Assembly: GCA_026461395.1 (NCBI GenBank)
Contig: JAPJNA010000066.1
Location: 1-43,821 of the forward strand
DNA: 43,821 nucleotides
Direction of reading: 5' to 3'
Origin: Chthoniobacterales bacterium
Lineage (GTDB): Bacteria; Verrucomicrobiota; Verrucomicrobiia; Chthoniobacterales; UBA6821
Under the pieces are notes generated by a model. That model searched no databases and was not told the origin of the DNA. It worked only from the letters and a program-made list of their open reading frames with translations. Both the position numbers and the translations under genes were made by a program. Shown here in pieces: positions 8,573 to 16,803 of this stretch; the first letter of the stretch is position 1; every line of letters begins with the position of its first letter.

Positions 8573-9700
8573 TCAAAAACCCCTTTCACCCTCTTTGAGG
8601 GCTGAGATTTGAGTAGCAATGTCCGAGAAGATCGGAGCAGCTACTAATCCACCAAAGTTTTTCTCATGAGGAAGATCAGCTTCGTCCACAACCACGACCA
8701 CAACGTACTGGGGGTGATCCACAGGGAAGAAGCCCGCAAACATGGTCCAGTACTGATCTGGGAGATATCTGCCTTTGGTATAGACCGCCTGGGCCGTTCC
8801 CGTCTTTCCAGCCACAGTCACCCCTTCAACGTGGGCCAAGGGGGCAGTACCATCTGGGGAGACGGTTTCCTGTAGAGCATTTTTCACTCTGTTGGCTGTT
8901 CTCTTTGAGCAGACTCTGCGAACTACCTTGGGCCTCTCAACACCAATCACCGGACGCATGAGATTTCCTCCATTGGCAAGGGCACAATAGGCCATCGTGA
9001 GCTGGATGGGTGTGACAGCGACACTCTGACCAAAACCCATGCGCGCCTTAGTCAGCGCAATCCACTTGGAGGGAGGGTTCACGAGGCCTCTGCACTCGAG
9101 TGAAAGCGAGATCCCTGTTCTCTCCCCGAATCCAAATTTGCGGACGAACTGGTAGTAATCTTTGTCCTTCAGCATCAGGGCCATCTTGGACGCTCCGATG
9201 TTGCTGCTCTTGGCTAGGATCTCTTCAAGGGTGGCATCCCCCAGTGGCGAGTAATCCTTGATAATCTTTCCTCCGTAATAGAATCGTCCGTTCTCGCAGT
9301 AGATCTTGGTCTTTGGTGTGATGACGCCCTTCTCAAGAGCGGCGACAGCCACGACCGGCGTGAAGGTGCTTCCGGGCTCAAAGATTTTTGAGGTGGTCCA
9401 GAGATTGGGATCTGGTTTTCCTGTCCGTGGATTCTTTATCGCCGTGGGGGGCCAATAAGGCCAATCACTTATCGCAAGGATCTTCCCTGTCTTCGGCTCT
9501 GCAACGACTATTGAGATACCTTTGGGGTTGAGGGTTTTTCTGGCATCGGCCAACGCCTTATCCGTGATTCTCTGGATAGGCTGATTGCCGGGGTATGTCC
9601 TAGTCACTGTTTGAAGTGAGGGAGATACGCAGCCAACCAGTGCGATCATTGAGGCAAGTGTGAGTAAGCGAAAGGGCGTGGTTCTGGGTTTCATGATCAT
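8573..9700 (-). CDS. Penicillin-binding transpeptidase-like lipoprotein lacking the active-site lysine
   Basis: A 375-residue protein with the transpeptidase fold of class B penicillin-binding proteins (FtsI/PBP2 type), which cross-link peptidoglycan. An N-terminal signal ends in the lipobox LVGC (Cys24), so it should be lipid-anchored. The large N-terminal pedestal of FtsI is absent (family usually about 550-650 residues). Motifs: EPGSTFTP with Ser111, SSN at 165-167, and KTG at 299-301. The first motif should be S-x-x-K; Lys is replaced by Thr114 (codon ACG at 9359-9361). Without that lysine acylation is expected to fail, so it may be a scaffold or peptidoglycan-binding pseudoenzyme. Start could also be Met3. 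Confidence 0.85.
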   Translation of the reverse strand: MIMKPRTTPFRLLTLASMIALVGCVSPSLQTVTRTYPGNQPIQRITDKALADARKTLNPKGISIVVAEPKTGKILAISDWPYWPPTAIKNPRTGKPDPNLWTTSKIFEPGSTFTPVVAVAALEKGVITPKTKIYCENGRFYYGGKIIKDYSPLGDATLEEILAKSSNIGASKMALMLKDKDYYQFVRKFGFGERTGISLSLECRGLVNPPSKWIALTKARMGFGQSVAVTPIQLTMAYCALANGGNLMRPVIGVERPKVVRRVCSKRTANRVKNALQETVSPDGTAPLAHVEGVTVAGKTGTAQAVYTKGRYLPDQYWTMFAGFFPVDHPQYVVVVVVDEADLPHEKNFGGLVAAPIFSDIATQISALKEGERGF

Positions 9701-9752
9701 ATTCTACTACCTGATCGAGACACTGAGTGTCCTAGACCCATGGATTGTAAAC

Positions 9753-10463
9753 TCAACCCCAGCAACTGCTCTCAGGCCATGGGGTGCCTTTGGGGACGAT
9801 GCGGGCAAGCTTGCGGTAATCCTCTCTGAGGTAGCCCGGCATGAGTTCCAGATTCTGTTTCAACTCCTTTTGGGAGTTCTGCTGTGAGAAGGCGATTGCC
9901 CCCATGATCCAATCGATCTCCATGGAACAAATGATGCCTCCGGCAAAGTCAGGGTCGCAGTGCCATTCCCCATCCTTCACCATGAGGATCTCGAGCATGA
10001 AGGCGTGAACAAGGCGATAGCCAGCTGACTTGATGGTGTCTCCCTTCACCCGAGGAGCCCAGGCGATGACATCGTGGCTGGGGCCCATGCCCTCGGCGTT
10101 CTCGTCATCGGAGACCGTCCGAGTCCAGAGGATGTAGTAACCGGGTACTCTAGTATCTATGTAGAAGTTGGCTGTCGCCGGGATGGGAAAGCAGGATCCG
10201 AGGAGATTCGGGTGGTAGATGAAGCCCCAATAGTGAACCCGGTTGGACTGCCAATAGGGGAGCTCCTCGTGGAAGGTATTCTTCGAGACATGGTAGACAG
10301 GCTGGCCGTCGATAATCCGGTAAGGCTCCTGCTCATCCGAGCGAGTCGGGGTTAGCGTGGGTTCCCCATTTGGGCCTGATCCCATGATAAAGACCTGACC
10401 CATGATATTCTGATTGATCGCCATCTTCATCATGGCGTTCTTGCCTTTCGGGGACTTCTTCAT
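9753..10463 (-). CDS. Protein of unknown function coupled to triple-repeat lipoprotein
   Basis: A 236-residue soluble protein without a clear signal sequence. It is rich in aromatic residues and Pro, with HYWGFIYHP and a central YYILWTRTVSDDENAEGM segment. No known motif seen. Its ATG overlaps the TGA of the upstream lipoprotein gene (ATGA), so the two are translated together. A 52 bp gap then separates it from the transpeptidase-like lipoprotein gene, so all may form one minus-strand transcript starting upstream of 11776. Confidence 0.7.
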   Translation of the reverse strand: MKKSPKGKNAMMKMAINQNIMGQVFIMGSGPNGEPTLTPTRSDEQEPYRIIDGQPVYHVSKNTFHEELPYWQSNRVHYWGFIYHPNLLGSCFPIPATANFYIDTRVPGYYILWTRTVSDDENAEGMGPSHDVIAWAPRVKGDTIKSAGYRLVHAFMLEILMVKDGEWHCDPDFAGGIICSMEIDWIMGAIAFSQQNSQKELKQNLELMPGYLREDYRKLARIVPKGTPWPESSCWG

Positions 10464-11776
10464 GATTTGGCGCTTAGCTTCTGCTTTTCTGCCGCCAACT
10501 CTCTCTTCAACTTCTTTAATCCAGTCGCGGTGAAAACCCGCAGCTCATTGCTGTTGTTCATAAGCGCGTAGTAACGATAATCAAATGTGTTGAAGTAGGA
10601 CTTTTTAGGGCTGGAGTGCTCATCGACAAACCAAGCTCGTCCCTGTGAATTGAGAGCCAAAGTTGCGGAGACCCAGTGGTCGGTGAACTTCCGCTTCTTC
10701 TCGGAGATGTACTTGATCCTGCTGCATACTCCGTGGTCGAAGTTGGCAAGGACTTGGACATTGCCGTTCTTGTAGATTCTCGCCCCCTTGTCTTTTTTAA
10801 TTGGCTTTCCTAAAAACTTATTCATTTCCTCCTCAGTCTGGCCGAGCCATGCACCAGCGCAGGGATGGAGTACAGATAGTATTGAGGGATAGGGAGGTGT
10901 TTTTTTACCAGCCGATTGCCTGAGCTCTCTATAACGAGCATCCGTATCGACAAACAAACCTCTCCCGTCACTGCATGCATGATATTTGCCCTTTAAAGTC
11001 TGATACCACACTTTAGGAGGCTTGGACTTAGCATTTACGATCCAGGCCAGCCCCTTCGAGTTATCATACAGAGCACCGGAAACCCAGCATTCGGAAAGCT
11101 TCTTGTGATGTCCGGCAAAATAACAAACCGAGTCACAGATCCCAGCATTGTAGTGAACGATGACCTCTTCACATCCATCGAAGTAGCTCTTGGCTCCATC
11201 TTTCATTGAGGCCGTAGGCTGTCCGTAGTTTTTGGATATTTTTACCTCAGTATCCCCAAGGTCTGCACCTGCATGATCGGGTCTGAAAATGCATTCAGGC
11301 AGCTCATCCACGAGAAAGGTTTTACCTGGCTGATGGATTGCTTTCTGGAAGAAAGCGTCCGTATCAACCATCAACTGGTTCCCTTTGCTGACAAAGGCAT
11401 GATATTTTCCATCCTGTGAGCGATAAGCTCTGCGGCCCGAGGTTGAGCTCTCTTCCAGAACCCAGGGTGTACCTTTCGAGTTCAGACCGAGGACTGAAGA
11501 AAGCCAGGGGTCGGTGATCTTCTTTTTGAACGTGTAGTAGAAGAGCGAGTCGGCTTTTCCTGCCTGGAAATGCGCCTGCACTTCATTGCCCTGACTGTCA
11601 TGAAAGAGATCATACCCATTCATGTAGTGGGCAGTAGGGGGGCCAAGCTCCTTGGTGATCTGAGAGTGGGACTGGCCGAGGGCTGCAGTCTTATGCTGGG
11701 TGCACCTATCTGCCAAGGAAGCACATCCGGTCAATGGCAATGCAAGGGTGAGGAGCAAGAAGAAGCGGGTATTCAT
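10460..11776 (-). CDS. Lipoprotein with three tandem SmpA/BLIP-like repeats
   Basis: I start at 11776 (MNTRFFLLLTLALPLTGCAS), giving 438 residues with a signal peptide and lipobox LTGC; the longer frame adds 19 residues that spoil the signal. The mature protein has three copies of a module of about 120 residues. Each runs from a G-x-T/S-x-x-x-x-x-x-x-x-G-x-P opening (ALGQSHSQITKELGPPTA; LGDTEVKISKNYGQPTA; LGQTEEEMNKFLGKPIK) through a W-V-S-x-x-L-x-x-N-S-x-G centre to a Y-x-A...VDTDA-like end. The opening resembles small outer-membrane BamE/SmpA-like folds, which is inference. It is probably periplasmic and membrane-anchored. ATGA overlap links it to the next gene. Confidence 0.75.
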   Translation of the reverse strand: MNTRFFLLLTLALPLTGCASLADRCTQHKTAALGQSHSQITKELGPPTAHYMNGYDLFHDSQGNEVQAHFQAGKADSLFYYTFKKKITDPWLSSVLGLNSKGTPWVLEESSTSGRRAYRSQDGKYHAFVSKGNQLMVDTDAFFQKAIHQPGKTFLVDELPECIFRPDHAGADLGDTEVKISKNYGQPTASMKDGAKSYFDGCEEVIVHYNAGICDSVCYFAGHHKKLSECWVSGALYDNSKGLAWIVNAKSKPPKVWYQTLKGKYHACSDGRGLFVDTDARYRELRQSAGKKTPPYPSILSVLHPCAGAWLGQTEEEMNKFLGKPIKKDKGARIYKNGNVQVLANFDHGVCSRIKYISEKKRKFTDHWVSATLALNSQGRAWFVDEHSSPKKSYFNTFDYRYYALMNNSNELRVFTATGLKKLKRELAAEKQKLSAKS

Positions 11777-11830
11777 GAATTGGTAATTTGGAGGAAGGCC
11801 TTCTGGGATGAGTTTACCCCTAGGGCTACG

Positions 11831-11861
11831 CACCTGATTCCCTTTGTTTTGAGATCAGGTG
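11831..11861 (-). promoter_or_regulatory. Leader hairpin upstream of triple-repeat lipoprotein
   Basis: An 8 bp perfect stem CACCTGAT / ATCAGGTG (11831-11838, 11854-11861) with a 15-base loop lies 55 bp upstream of the lipoprotein start and 25 bp after the preceding gene's stop. It may be a weak terminator of the upstream gene or a leader element; no T-run is present. Confidence 0.35.
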
Positions 11862-11885
11862 GTAGCTTCCAGCTAGTAGGTCCGT

Positions 11886-12419
11886 TTAGTTCAGAGCAAC
11901 AAGATGTTTCCTCATGCCGAGAGGAATCTGGTCTAAGGTGCAGACCCTGAGTCCATGTGAATGACCCACAGAGGCAGTCTGGTTGAAGGTGGCGATCACT
12001 GAATCGTCGAGTCTCCACATAGCACCTGTGGCGGGATCGACAATCAGCATGCCGATAATGATGCCGCCGAAGAGCAGATTGCCGAAATACCACCCGTTGA
12101 TGGATGCATTGATGGGGACGGTCTGGGTTACTCCCTTGCGTGTGAACTCAACTACATACTTGGCGGGTTGGAAGTAGCCGTTGGAGGAGTTGAGGGTGAC
12201 CGTGGCTGGAGTAGTTCCTGTCGACATTGCCATGCCGTTGGCTTTCTTGAGTGTGAAGCAGGCACCTGGAGGATTGCTGGAGATGGTGACCGGGTAGGAG
12301 GACTTGCTAACAATGCTGGCACAGGCCGTCATTCCGAGGCAGGAGCCTCCGATGACAACTTGGGCTAAGGATCCTCGCATGAAGGCGAGGAGTGATGGTG
12401 TACGGGTGTGTGTTTTCAT
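11886..12419 (-). CDS. Small lipoprotein, PEGA-like, with C-terminal hydrophobic hairpin
   Basis: A 177-residue protein with a long N-terminal signal ending in the lipobox MTAC (Cys32). A beta-rich region follows with the PEGA-like phrase YPVTISSNPPGACFTLKKAN, then a glycine-rich hydrophobic segment NLLFGGIIIGMLIVDPATGA near residue 115. This architecture recurs in bacterial envelope lipoproteins of unknown role. It probably sits in the outer or inner membrane facing the periplasm. It is on the minus strand with the other envelope genes, and a strong hairpin (12443-12463) separates it from the gene upstream. Confidence 0.72.
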   Translation of the reverse strand: MKTHTRTPSLLAFMRGSLAQVVIGGSCLGMTACASIVSKSSYPVTISSNPPGACFTLKKANGMAMSTGTTPATVTLNSSNGYFQPAKYVVEFTRKGVTQTVPINASINGWYFGNLLFGGIIIGMLIVDPATGAMWRLDDSVIATFNQTASVGHSHGLRVCTLDQIPLGMRKHLVALN

Positions 12420-12442
12420 GGGCGGGCATCCTCACACACCCA

Positions 12443-12463
12443 GTAGGTCGCTGAGCGTCCTAC
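12443..12463. terminator. Hairpin between minus-strand genes
   Basis: GTAGG-t-CGCT-g-AGCG-t-CCTAC forms a 9 bp stem with a single-base apical loop and one internal mismatch. It lies 13 bp after the stop of the gene at 12477-12941 and 23 bp before the next start. No T-run follows, so termination strength is uncertain. Confidence 0.4.
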
Positions 12464-12476
12464 CCCATAAAAAGAT

Positions 12477-12941
12477 TCAGGGTGATTCACCTGTATTGTG
12501 CCCCCTGACAAACCGGGTAATGGCAAAGCAGGTCTCAGTAATCCGCCTCCTCATATACTCTTCCTTGTCATCGATAGAGGGATCCCATTCTGGATCACTC
12601 GGCCATACCATTTGCTCGTACAGCTCCCAGTCACTGAGACCCGAGTGCTGATCGTAGTTGTAAAAGACACTCGCTGCGCTCGCCCAATAATATTCCCAGA
12701 ATCCCTCTAGCCCCGGACCGATACGGTATTCTTCAACCCATTTGCAGAAGCCCTCGTAGTTGGAAGCAGCTCCCTCACGCTCCTCTGTGGCCGGCATGAC
12801 CTCATCGCAGAGATCGCCCAGAATAGAGGCTGCGGTGACTAGGAACTCACGAAGGGTTGAGGCCCTGGTGAGGATGCAATGGGCATCTGAAGCCAACTCA
12901 GCTTCGGTAAAAAACTCATTCACAGTTGAGGATCCTACCAT
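12477..12941 (-). CDS. Protein of unknown function, acidic, tryptophan-rich
   Basis: A 154-residue soluble acidic helical protein (MVGSSTVNEFFTEAELASDA onward) with clustered aromatics around residues 75-105 (FWEYYWASAASVFYNY). No motif or family recognised. It is divergent from the Sel1-repeat gene, with only 48 bp between the two starts, so their promoters must overlap or be shared. Confidence 0.65.
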   Translation of the reverse strand: MVGSSTVNEFFTEAELASDAHCILTRASTLREFLVTAASILGDLCDEVMPATEEREGAASNYEGFCKWVEEYRIGPGLEGFWEYYWASAASVFYNYDQHSGLSDWELYEQMVWPSDPEWDPSIDDKEEYMRRRITETCFAITRFVRGHNTGESP

Positions 12942-12989
12942 CCCGACTACCCACCAAGTGTCCTAGCCCCAAAGTATTTTAATGGAAGC

Positions 12990-13958
12990 ATGGCGCTGTT
13001 TTGGGAAAACTCCAAGGAGGTGCCTTTTACCAAAAACAACTTCTTGCATGGGCGATTTATTCGGAATGAACGCGCAAGCGATCCGGATTTTGATTACTTC
13101 CTAGATGCTGACTTTCCTGATCATTTGACCATTCACCAGGACGTTGTGGATTCAGCTATTCACGGCGATTTAGAAGCGATCTATCAACTCGGGAAGATTC
13201 ACCTCATTGTTCCAGAGGAATTTGATGATGATGAAGACGTTGCAGCCATGTATCTCCTCAAGGCGGCCACTGCAGGTGACCCACGCGCTCAGTTCGCGTA
13301 TGCGGAGTTTCTTGCCAGTGCGTATGATCCTGACGACGAGGATTCATCAGATCCCGATTTGATTGTTGCGTGGCTAAAGAAGGCCGGTGAGTCGGGGAAC
13401 ATTCATGCCCAGGTATTGCTTGGAGATATTTTCTCAAACCGGACAATCCACGACCTGGATTTGAGTGATGACTCGCAAGAGGCTTCTTATTGGTTTAGAA
13501 AGGCAGCACTCCAAGGGATTGCTGAGGCACAATTTCAATATGCATTGCTACTGCTGAATTGTGGTGAGGGAGAGGACCCCGTAGAAGCGGCTTATTGGTT
13601 GCTTCACGCCGCACTTGCGTCCCATGAACTAGCTCTAGACGAATTCAAGGAATGCCTCGAGTGGCTTGAACCAAACGCAGACGAAGATGGCTTCTCATCG
13701 CATATTTTGGGTCTAGCCTATTATCATGGAATAGGCGTTGGCCGTGACGCGCTCCGAGCGGAGGAACTTTTCAGGGAGGCGATCGAACTAGGTTACTCAG
13801 AAACCCTTGCCTCTCTTGCACAACTCTATTGGAAGGGAGATGTGGATGGGATAGTCCAAAAGCAGGACGAGGCAATCGAGTTGATGCGACAGGCTGTTGA
13901 AAGAAGCGTCCCCGGAACTGACGAGGTTCTTCTCACCATGAGAAGAGTCGAGAGCTAA
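12990..13958 (+). CDS. Sel1-like repeat protein
   Basis: A 322-residue protein without signal peptide. From about residue 60 it consists of Sel1-type helical repeats: AAMYLLKAATAGDPRAQFAYA (109-129 region, first 20 shown by pattern A-x-x-x-x-K-A-A-x-x-G), IVAWLKKAGESGNIHAQVLL, EASYWFRKAALQGIAEAQFQ, and a last copy ILGLAYYHGIGVGRDALRAE. Sel1 repeats form alpha-solenoids that bind other proteins and are common in regulators and envelope stress proteins. The gene is the only plus-strand gene in the 7.5-16 kb block and faces the TPR gene. Its function beyond protein binding cannot be read from sequence. Confidence 0.82.
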   Translation: MALFWENSKEVPFTKNNFLHGRFIRNERASDPDFDYFLDADFPDHLTIHQDVVDSAIHGDLEAIYQLGKIHLIVPEEFDDDEDVAAMYLLKAATAGDPRAQFAYAEFLASAYDPDDEDSSDPDLIVAWLKKAGESGNIHAQVLLGDIFSNRTIHDLDLSDDSQEASYWFRKAALQGIAEAQFQYALLLLNCGEGEDPVEAAYWLLHAALASHELALDEFKECLEWLEPNADEDGFSSHILGLAYYHGIGVGRDALRAEELFREAIELGYSETLASLAQLYWKGDVDGIVQKQDEAIELMRQAVERSVPGTDEVLLTMRRVES

Positions 13959-13960
13959 AA

Positions 13961-13979
13961 GAAAGAGCTCCTCTCTTTC
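13961..13979. terminator. Short hairpin between convergent genes
   Basis: GAAAGAG-CTCCT-CTCTTTC forms a 7 bp stem exactly between the Sel1 gene stop and the TPR gene stop. It is small and partly made of A-T pairs but well placed to end both transcripts. Confidence 0.45.
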
Positions 13980-15934
13980 TAACCCCTCCTAAAGAGAGAA
14001 AGAGCCTGTTGGTACTCATCCTCCAGATCCATTCCCGAATCCATGTCAGGGGCAACCTGCTTGAACCCTGCATACATCAGGCACATGAGCTGAAGTCCAC
14101 TCATGGTTTTTCCGGGAAGGCTCTTGAGCCGGTATTTATTCTCAGGGGAGGAGTAGTCGATTCCCTCTTGTCCCATGACAGCAATCTCAAAGGCGATCCT
14201 CTTAACCTCATCTGGCTCCATGGAGCTGAACCGCTCAAGCGCATCCAACAGGTACAACACACTGGCAGGAGCTTTGGCCTTAAGGAGTTCCGGGTTGGTC
14301 GCGCCCTCCTTGTCGACATCATCAAGGATATCGTCGGGAGGGATAAATCCTCTGTCAGACTTCCAAGTGTACCAATCGCGGATCCCTAAGAATTCACCAA
14401 AGGCATCCACAAGGTGGTATTCAGAGCCCGGTGTCAGATCGGAGCTCTTCTCTTTCCAGAGAGCAAAGAGCTTCTCGGTATCCTTGAACGTCAGGAACTT
14501 GCGATAAGCATCTGCGTAGGCAGTGGCTCCCTCGAAGAGTTCGTCCACAAAGAGGGCAAAGACTCCGTTAAGGATGTCGTTGATGCGCAGGAGTGTCGGG
14601 GGAACAAAATCACGGATCTTGGGATCCATGGTGACCTTACGGGAATTGTGGGCAATGGAGGCCAATCCACAGAACTGGGACTCGCGAAGTTCGGGATAAT
14701 CCCTCCAGATTCGGCGCTCGATCTCCATGTCGATGGGGCAATTGAAGAGGAAGAGATTTACCCCCATAACCAGTTCATTGATCAGCCCTGCGACTTGGTC
14801 ATCGCGATAGCCCTTCTTCTCCAGACGCCGCAGATCTGCTTTAAGAGCCAAGGCTGAGTTCTTCCTGGTCTCAGGAGTGGTCACAAACCAGCGGTTGGTT
14901 CCCTGATCCCTGGCAGCGCTCTCCATGAAGAGATGCATCAACTCATGGACGCTATAGTAGTTCTTCAGCAGTTTCGGGAAATCACCATCCCTCAATGTCA
15001 CCATGTGGTGATCAGCATCATGCCTCCACGCCATCTTGATTCGGGCAACGATCTGGGCGTCGAGAGGGCCCTCCTCAAACTGCACGGGATACCCTGAGCG
15101 GGTCTCTCCCTCAGTACTCAGACGCTCCACAAGGGCATCGGTTTCAGGGAGGCGGTTATTGGCGATGATGTTCTGGACGTGGATGAGGGCGGATCTAGCC
15201 TTCTCGAAGACGATCTGGGTCCGGGAGTCCTGGAGCTTGCTCTGGGCAAACATCTCCTGGAGTGCCATGGCGGCATCTGCAAAGCGCTCCATGCGGATTA
15301 GGACCATGGAGCGGCCGTAGTGGGCATTGGCAAAAGAAGGATCGCTGGCAATGGCCTCCTCGTAGGTTTTGAGGGATTCTTCAAGCAGTCCCTGTTCCAT
15401 GAGAGCGGTGGCGAGGGTGTTGAGAGCCCAAGGGTCACCGGGCTTTAGTTCCAAGGCGCGACGGACGAATTTGCAGGCGGTCTCGTGGTCATCCTCCTTG
15501 GCATACTGATTGGCTAGGACAACAAGGCTCCATGCATCCTCAGGCGCAAGGCGCAGAGACTCGATCAGGTAATCCTTGGCTTCGTCATTGTCTCCAGTCT
15601 CCACGCAGATCATTGCCAAGTCACGGCGGGCATTGGGATGGACGGGATCAAGTTCCAGAACACGCCTGTAAATGTCCTTCGCCTTCTCGTACTCACCCTG
15701 CCTGGCCCTCTGGGCAGCCTTTTCAGCAAGTCGTTCGGCCTCGGCTTTCTGGGTGGCCAGTGACTCCGGAACCGTGATGGAGACCTTCTCCCCATTGACC
15801 TGGAATGTTGTCCCCTCAGGGAGGTAATCGAAAACCAAGGCCAATCGTTCCAGGAGTTCCTCGCCAGACATCTTGGACACACCACTGCCCTCTGGCAGGA
15901 GTTCGATATTTGCGAGAGTGGTCTGGAAGGTCAT
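13979..15934 (-). CDS. TPR protein with HELMH zinc-metallopeptidase-like motif
   Basis: A 651-residue protein (ATG at 15934; a TTG lies one codon earlier). Residues about 65-235 are tetratricopeptide repeats (EYEKAKDIYRRVLELDPVHP; GDPWALNTLATALMEQGLLE). The C-terminal 400 residues contain YYSVHELMHLFME with HELMH at 330-334, the HExxH pattern of zinc peptidases, and a possible third ligand 70 residues on in CPIDMEIERRIW (Glu404 or Glu406). No signal peptide, so it is probably cytoplasmic. I do not recognise the peptidase family. It is divergent from the XRE regulator of the conjugation operon with a palindromic operator between them, so it may share that control. Confidence 0.75.
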   Translation of the reverse strand: MTFQTTLANIELLPEGSGVSKMSGEELLERLALVFDYLPEGTTFQVNGEKVSITVPESLATQKAEAERLAEKAAQRARQGEYEKAKDIYRRVLELDPVHPNARRDLAMICVETGDNDEAKDYLIESLRLAPEDAWSLVVLANQYAKEDDHETACKFVRRALELKPGDPWALNTLATALMEQGLLEESLKTYEEAIASDPSFANAHYGRSMVLIRMERFADAAMALQEMFAQSKLQDSRTQIVFEKARSALIHVQNIIANNRLPETDALVERLSTEGETRSGYPVQFEEGPLDAQIVARIKMAWRHDADHHMVTLRDGDFPKLLKNYYSVHELMHLFMESAARDQGTNRWFVTTPETRKNSALALKADLRRLEKKGYRDDQVAGLINELVMGVNLFLFNCPIDMEIERRIWRDYPELRESQFCGLASIAHNSRKVTMDPKIRDFVPPTLLRINDILNGVFALFVDELFEGATAYADAYRKFLTFKDTEKLFALWKEKSSDLTPGSEYHLVDAFGEFLGIRDWYTWKSDRGFIPPDDILDDVDKEGATNPELLKAKAPASVLYLLDALERFSSMEPDEVKRIAFEIAVMGQEGIDYSSPENKYRLKSLPGKTMSGLQLMCLMYAGFKQVAPDMDSGMDLEDEYQQALSLFRRG

Positions 15935-16190
15935 CAAGAAACGGTAATGTAGGATATTCTTTTAACGCCCCGCGACGAGCAAGCAATGGAATGGGCACTG
16001 CTGGCGATCCATTTTTGTAAGAAATCACCTAGTGAATGTTGCTCCCGATCGGGAGCACCAGATCCAATAGGAAATGCATTATCTGGGGGGTGAAGGAAAG
16101 AAGGACCTTCCAGATCAGCTATCAAGTTAAAGGCCTCAGCGCGGATTCAAAAAAGCGTGAAAGCCTCGGGGTGGCGTTTGCTGACGCCCC
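15935..16190. other. Divergent control region of TPR-peptidase and XRE regulator
   Basis: These 256 bp hold no gene. The only clear structure is the 18 bp palindrome at 16040-16057, 105 bp from one start and 133 bp from the other. Promoter boxes are not clear. Confidence 0.4.
16040..16057. promoter_or_regulatory. Palindromic operator, copy 1
   Basis: TGCTCCCGATCGGGAGCA is a perfect 18 bp palindrome, with flanks TT before and CCAGA after. The arms match the copies at 16499-16516 and 24074-24091 exactly. Its position upstream of the XRE gene suggests autoregulation. Confidence 0.7.
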
Positions 16191-16484
16191 ATGAATGCAC
16201 TCAATATCATTGGTCCTAAAGTAAGTTGGCATCGCAACCGCATTGGCTGGTCCCAGGACATGCTGGCGGCAAAGTTACAAATCCTCGGGATGGAGAAGGT
16301 CAGCCGGGCAAAGGTCTCCAAGATCGAGGCGCAGATCATCTGGGTCTCGGATTCCGATATCTACTACCTGGCGGAGGTTCTCAATGTCGGCCTGCACGAC
16401 CTCTTTCCCGAGGCTCTTAGCGACCCGAAGGTACTCGCGAACAACATGCGGGAACTGAGGAAGCGACGTGTCTTTAAAAAATAA
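16191..16484 (+). CDS. XRE-family transcription regulator of the conjugation region
   Basis: A 97-residue protein that is almost entirely an XRE/Cro helix-turn-helix domain: VSWHRNRIGWSQDMLAAKLQ for the first helices, a recognition-helix region VSRAKVSKIE, then a helix with YYLAEVLNVGLHDLFP. Such proteins bind short palindromes as dimers. It precedes the type IV secretion operon by 67 bp. The same palindrome stands before this gene, before virB2 and before virB9, so it is the best candidate to bind all three and set conjugation expression. That binding is inference. Confidence 0.82.
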   Translation: MNALNIIGPKVSWHRNRIGWSQDMLAAKLQILGMEKVSRAKVSKIEAQIIWVSDSDIYYLAEVLNVGLHDLFPEALSDPKVLANNMRELRKRRVFKK

Positions 16485-16498
16485 GGATTTTGAAATAT

Positions 16499-16516
16499 TG
16501 CTCCCAACCGGGAGCA
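16499..16516. promoter_or_regulatory. Palindromic operator, copy 2, before virB2
   Basis: TGCTCCC-AACC-GGGAGCA, 35 bp before the virB2 start. The 22 bases TTGCTCCC...GCACCA recur unchanged at copy 3. It lies inside the longer open frame that begins at 16468, which supports the later ATG for virB2. Confidence 0.7.
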
Positions 16517-16551
16517 CCAAACGCATTTTTACCGTCTATGGTGCCGCTCCT

Positions 16552-16803
16552 ATGCACCACTTCATCCTCGCTCAATCCACATCACTCGACGGCGCTTTAT
16601 CCCAAGGACTAGGGATCATTGCAAAGTTCCTCTACATCATCGCGGTCATTGTCATCGCCCATGGCGGATGGCAGGTCCGCAGTGGCAATGCCGACATGGG
16701 CAAGATGTCGATTGTGGGAGGACTTCTCCTTGGTCTCTCGGTCCTGATCGCGCAGGCGCTCTTCAATGCGGGCGGCATGCCCACCATCAGCGTGGGACAA
16801 TGA
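16552..16803 (+). CDS. virB2: VirB2/TrbC-like pilin subunit
   Basis: An 83-residue protein with two hydrophobic segments (about 20-42 and 50-72) around a short polar turn RSGNADMGK, the layout of VirB2/TrbC major pilins after processing. The start MHHFILAQSTSLDGALSQGL is chosen because the longer frame would run through the operator. The N-terminal signal is unusually short. It begins the secretion operon and its TGA overlaps the virB3 ATG (ATGA). In the family this protein is inserted in the inner membrane and extracted to form the pilus. Confidence 0.8.
   Translation: MHHFILAQSTSLDGALSQGLGIIAKFLYIIAVIVIAHGGWQVRSGNADMGKMSIVGGLLLGLSVLIAQALFNAGGMPTISVGQ

Noticed and set aside
16468-16551. Longer N-terminus for the VirB2-like protein
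   Set aside because: It would translate through the palindromic operator and put 28 polar residues before the short signal-like segment.
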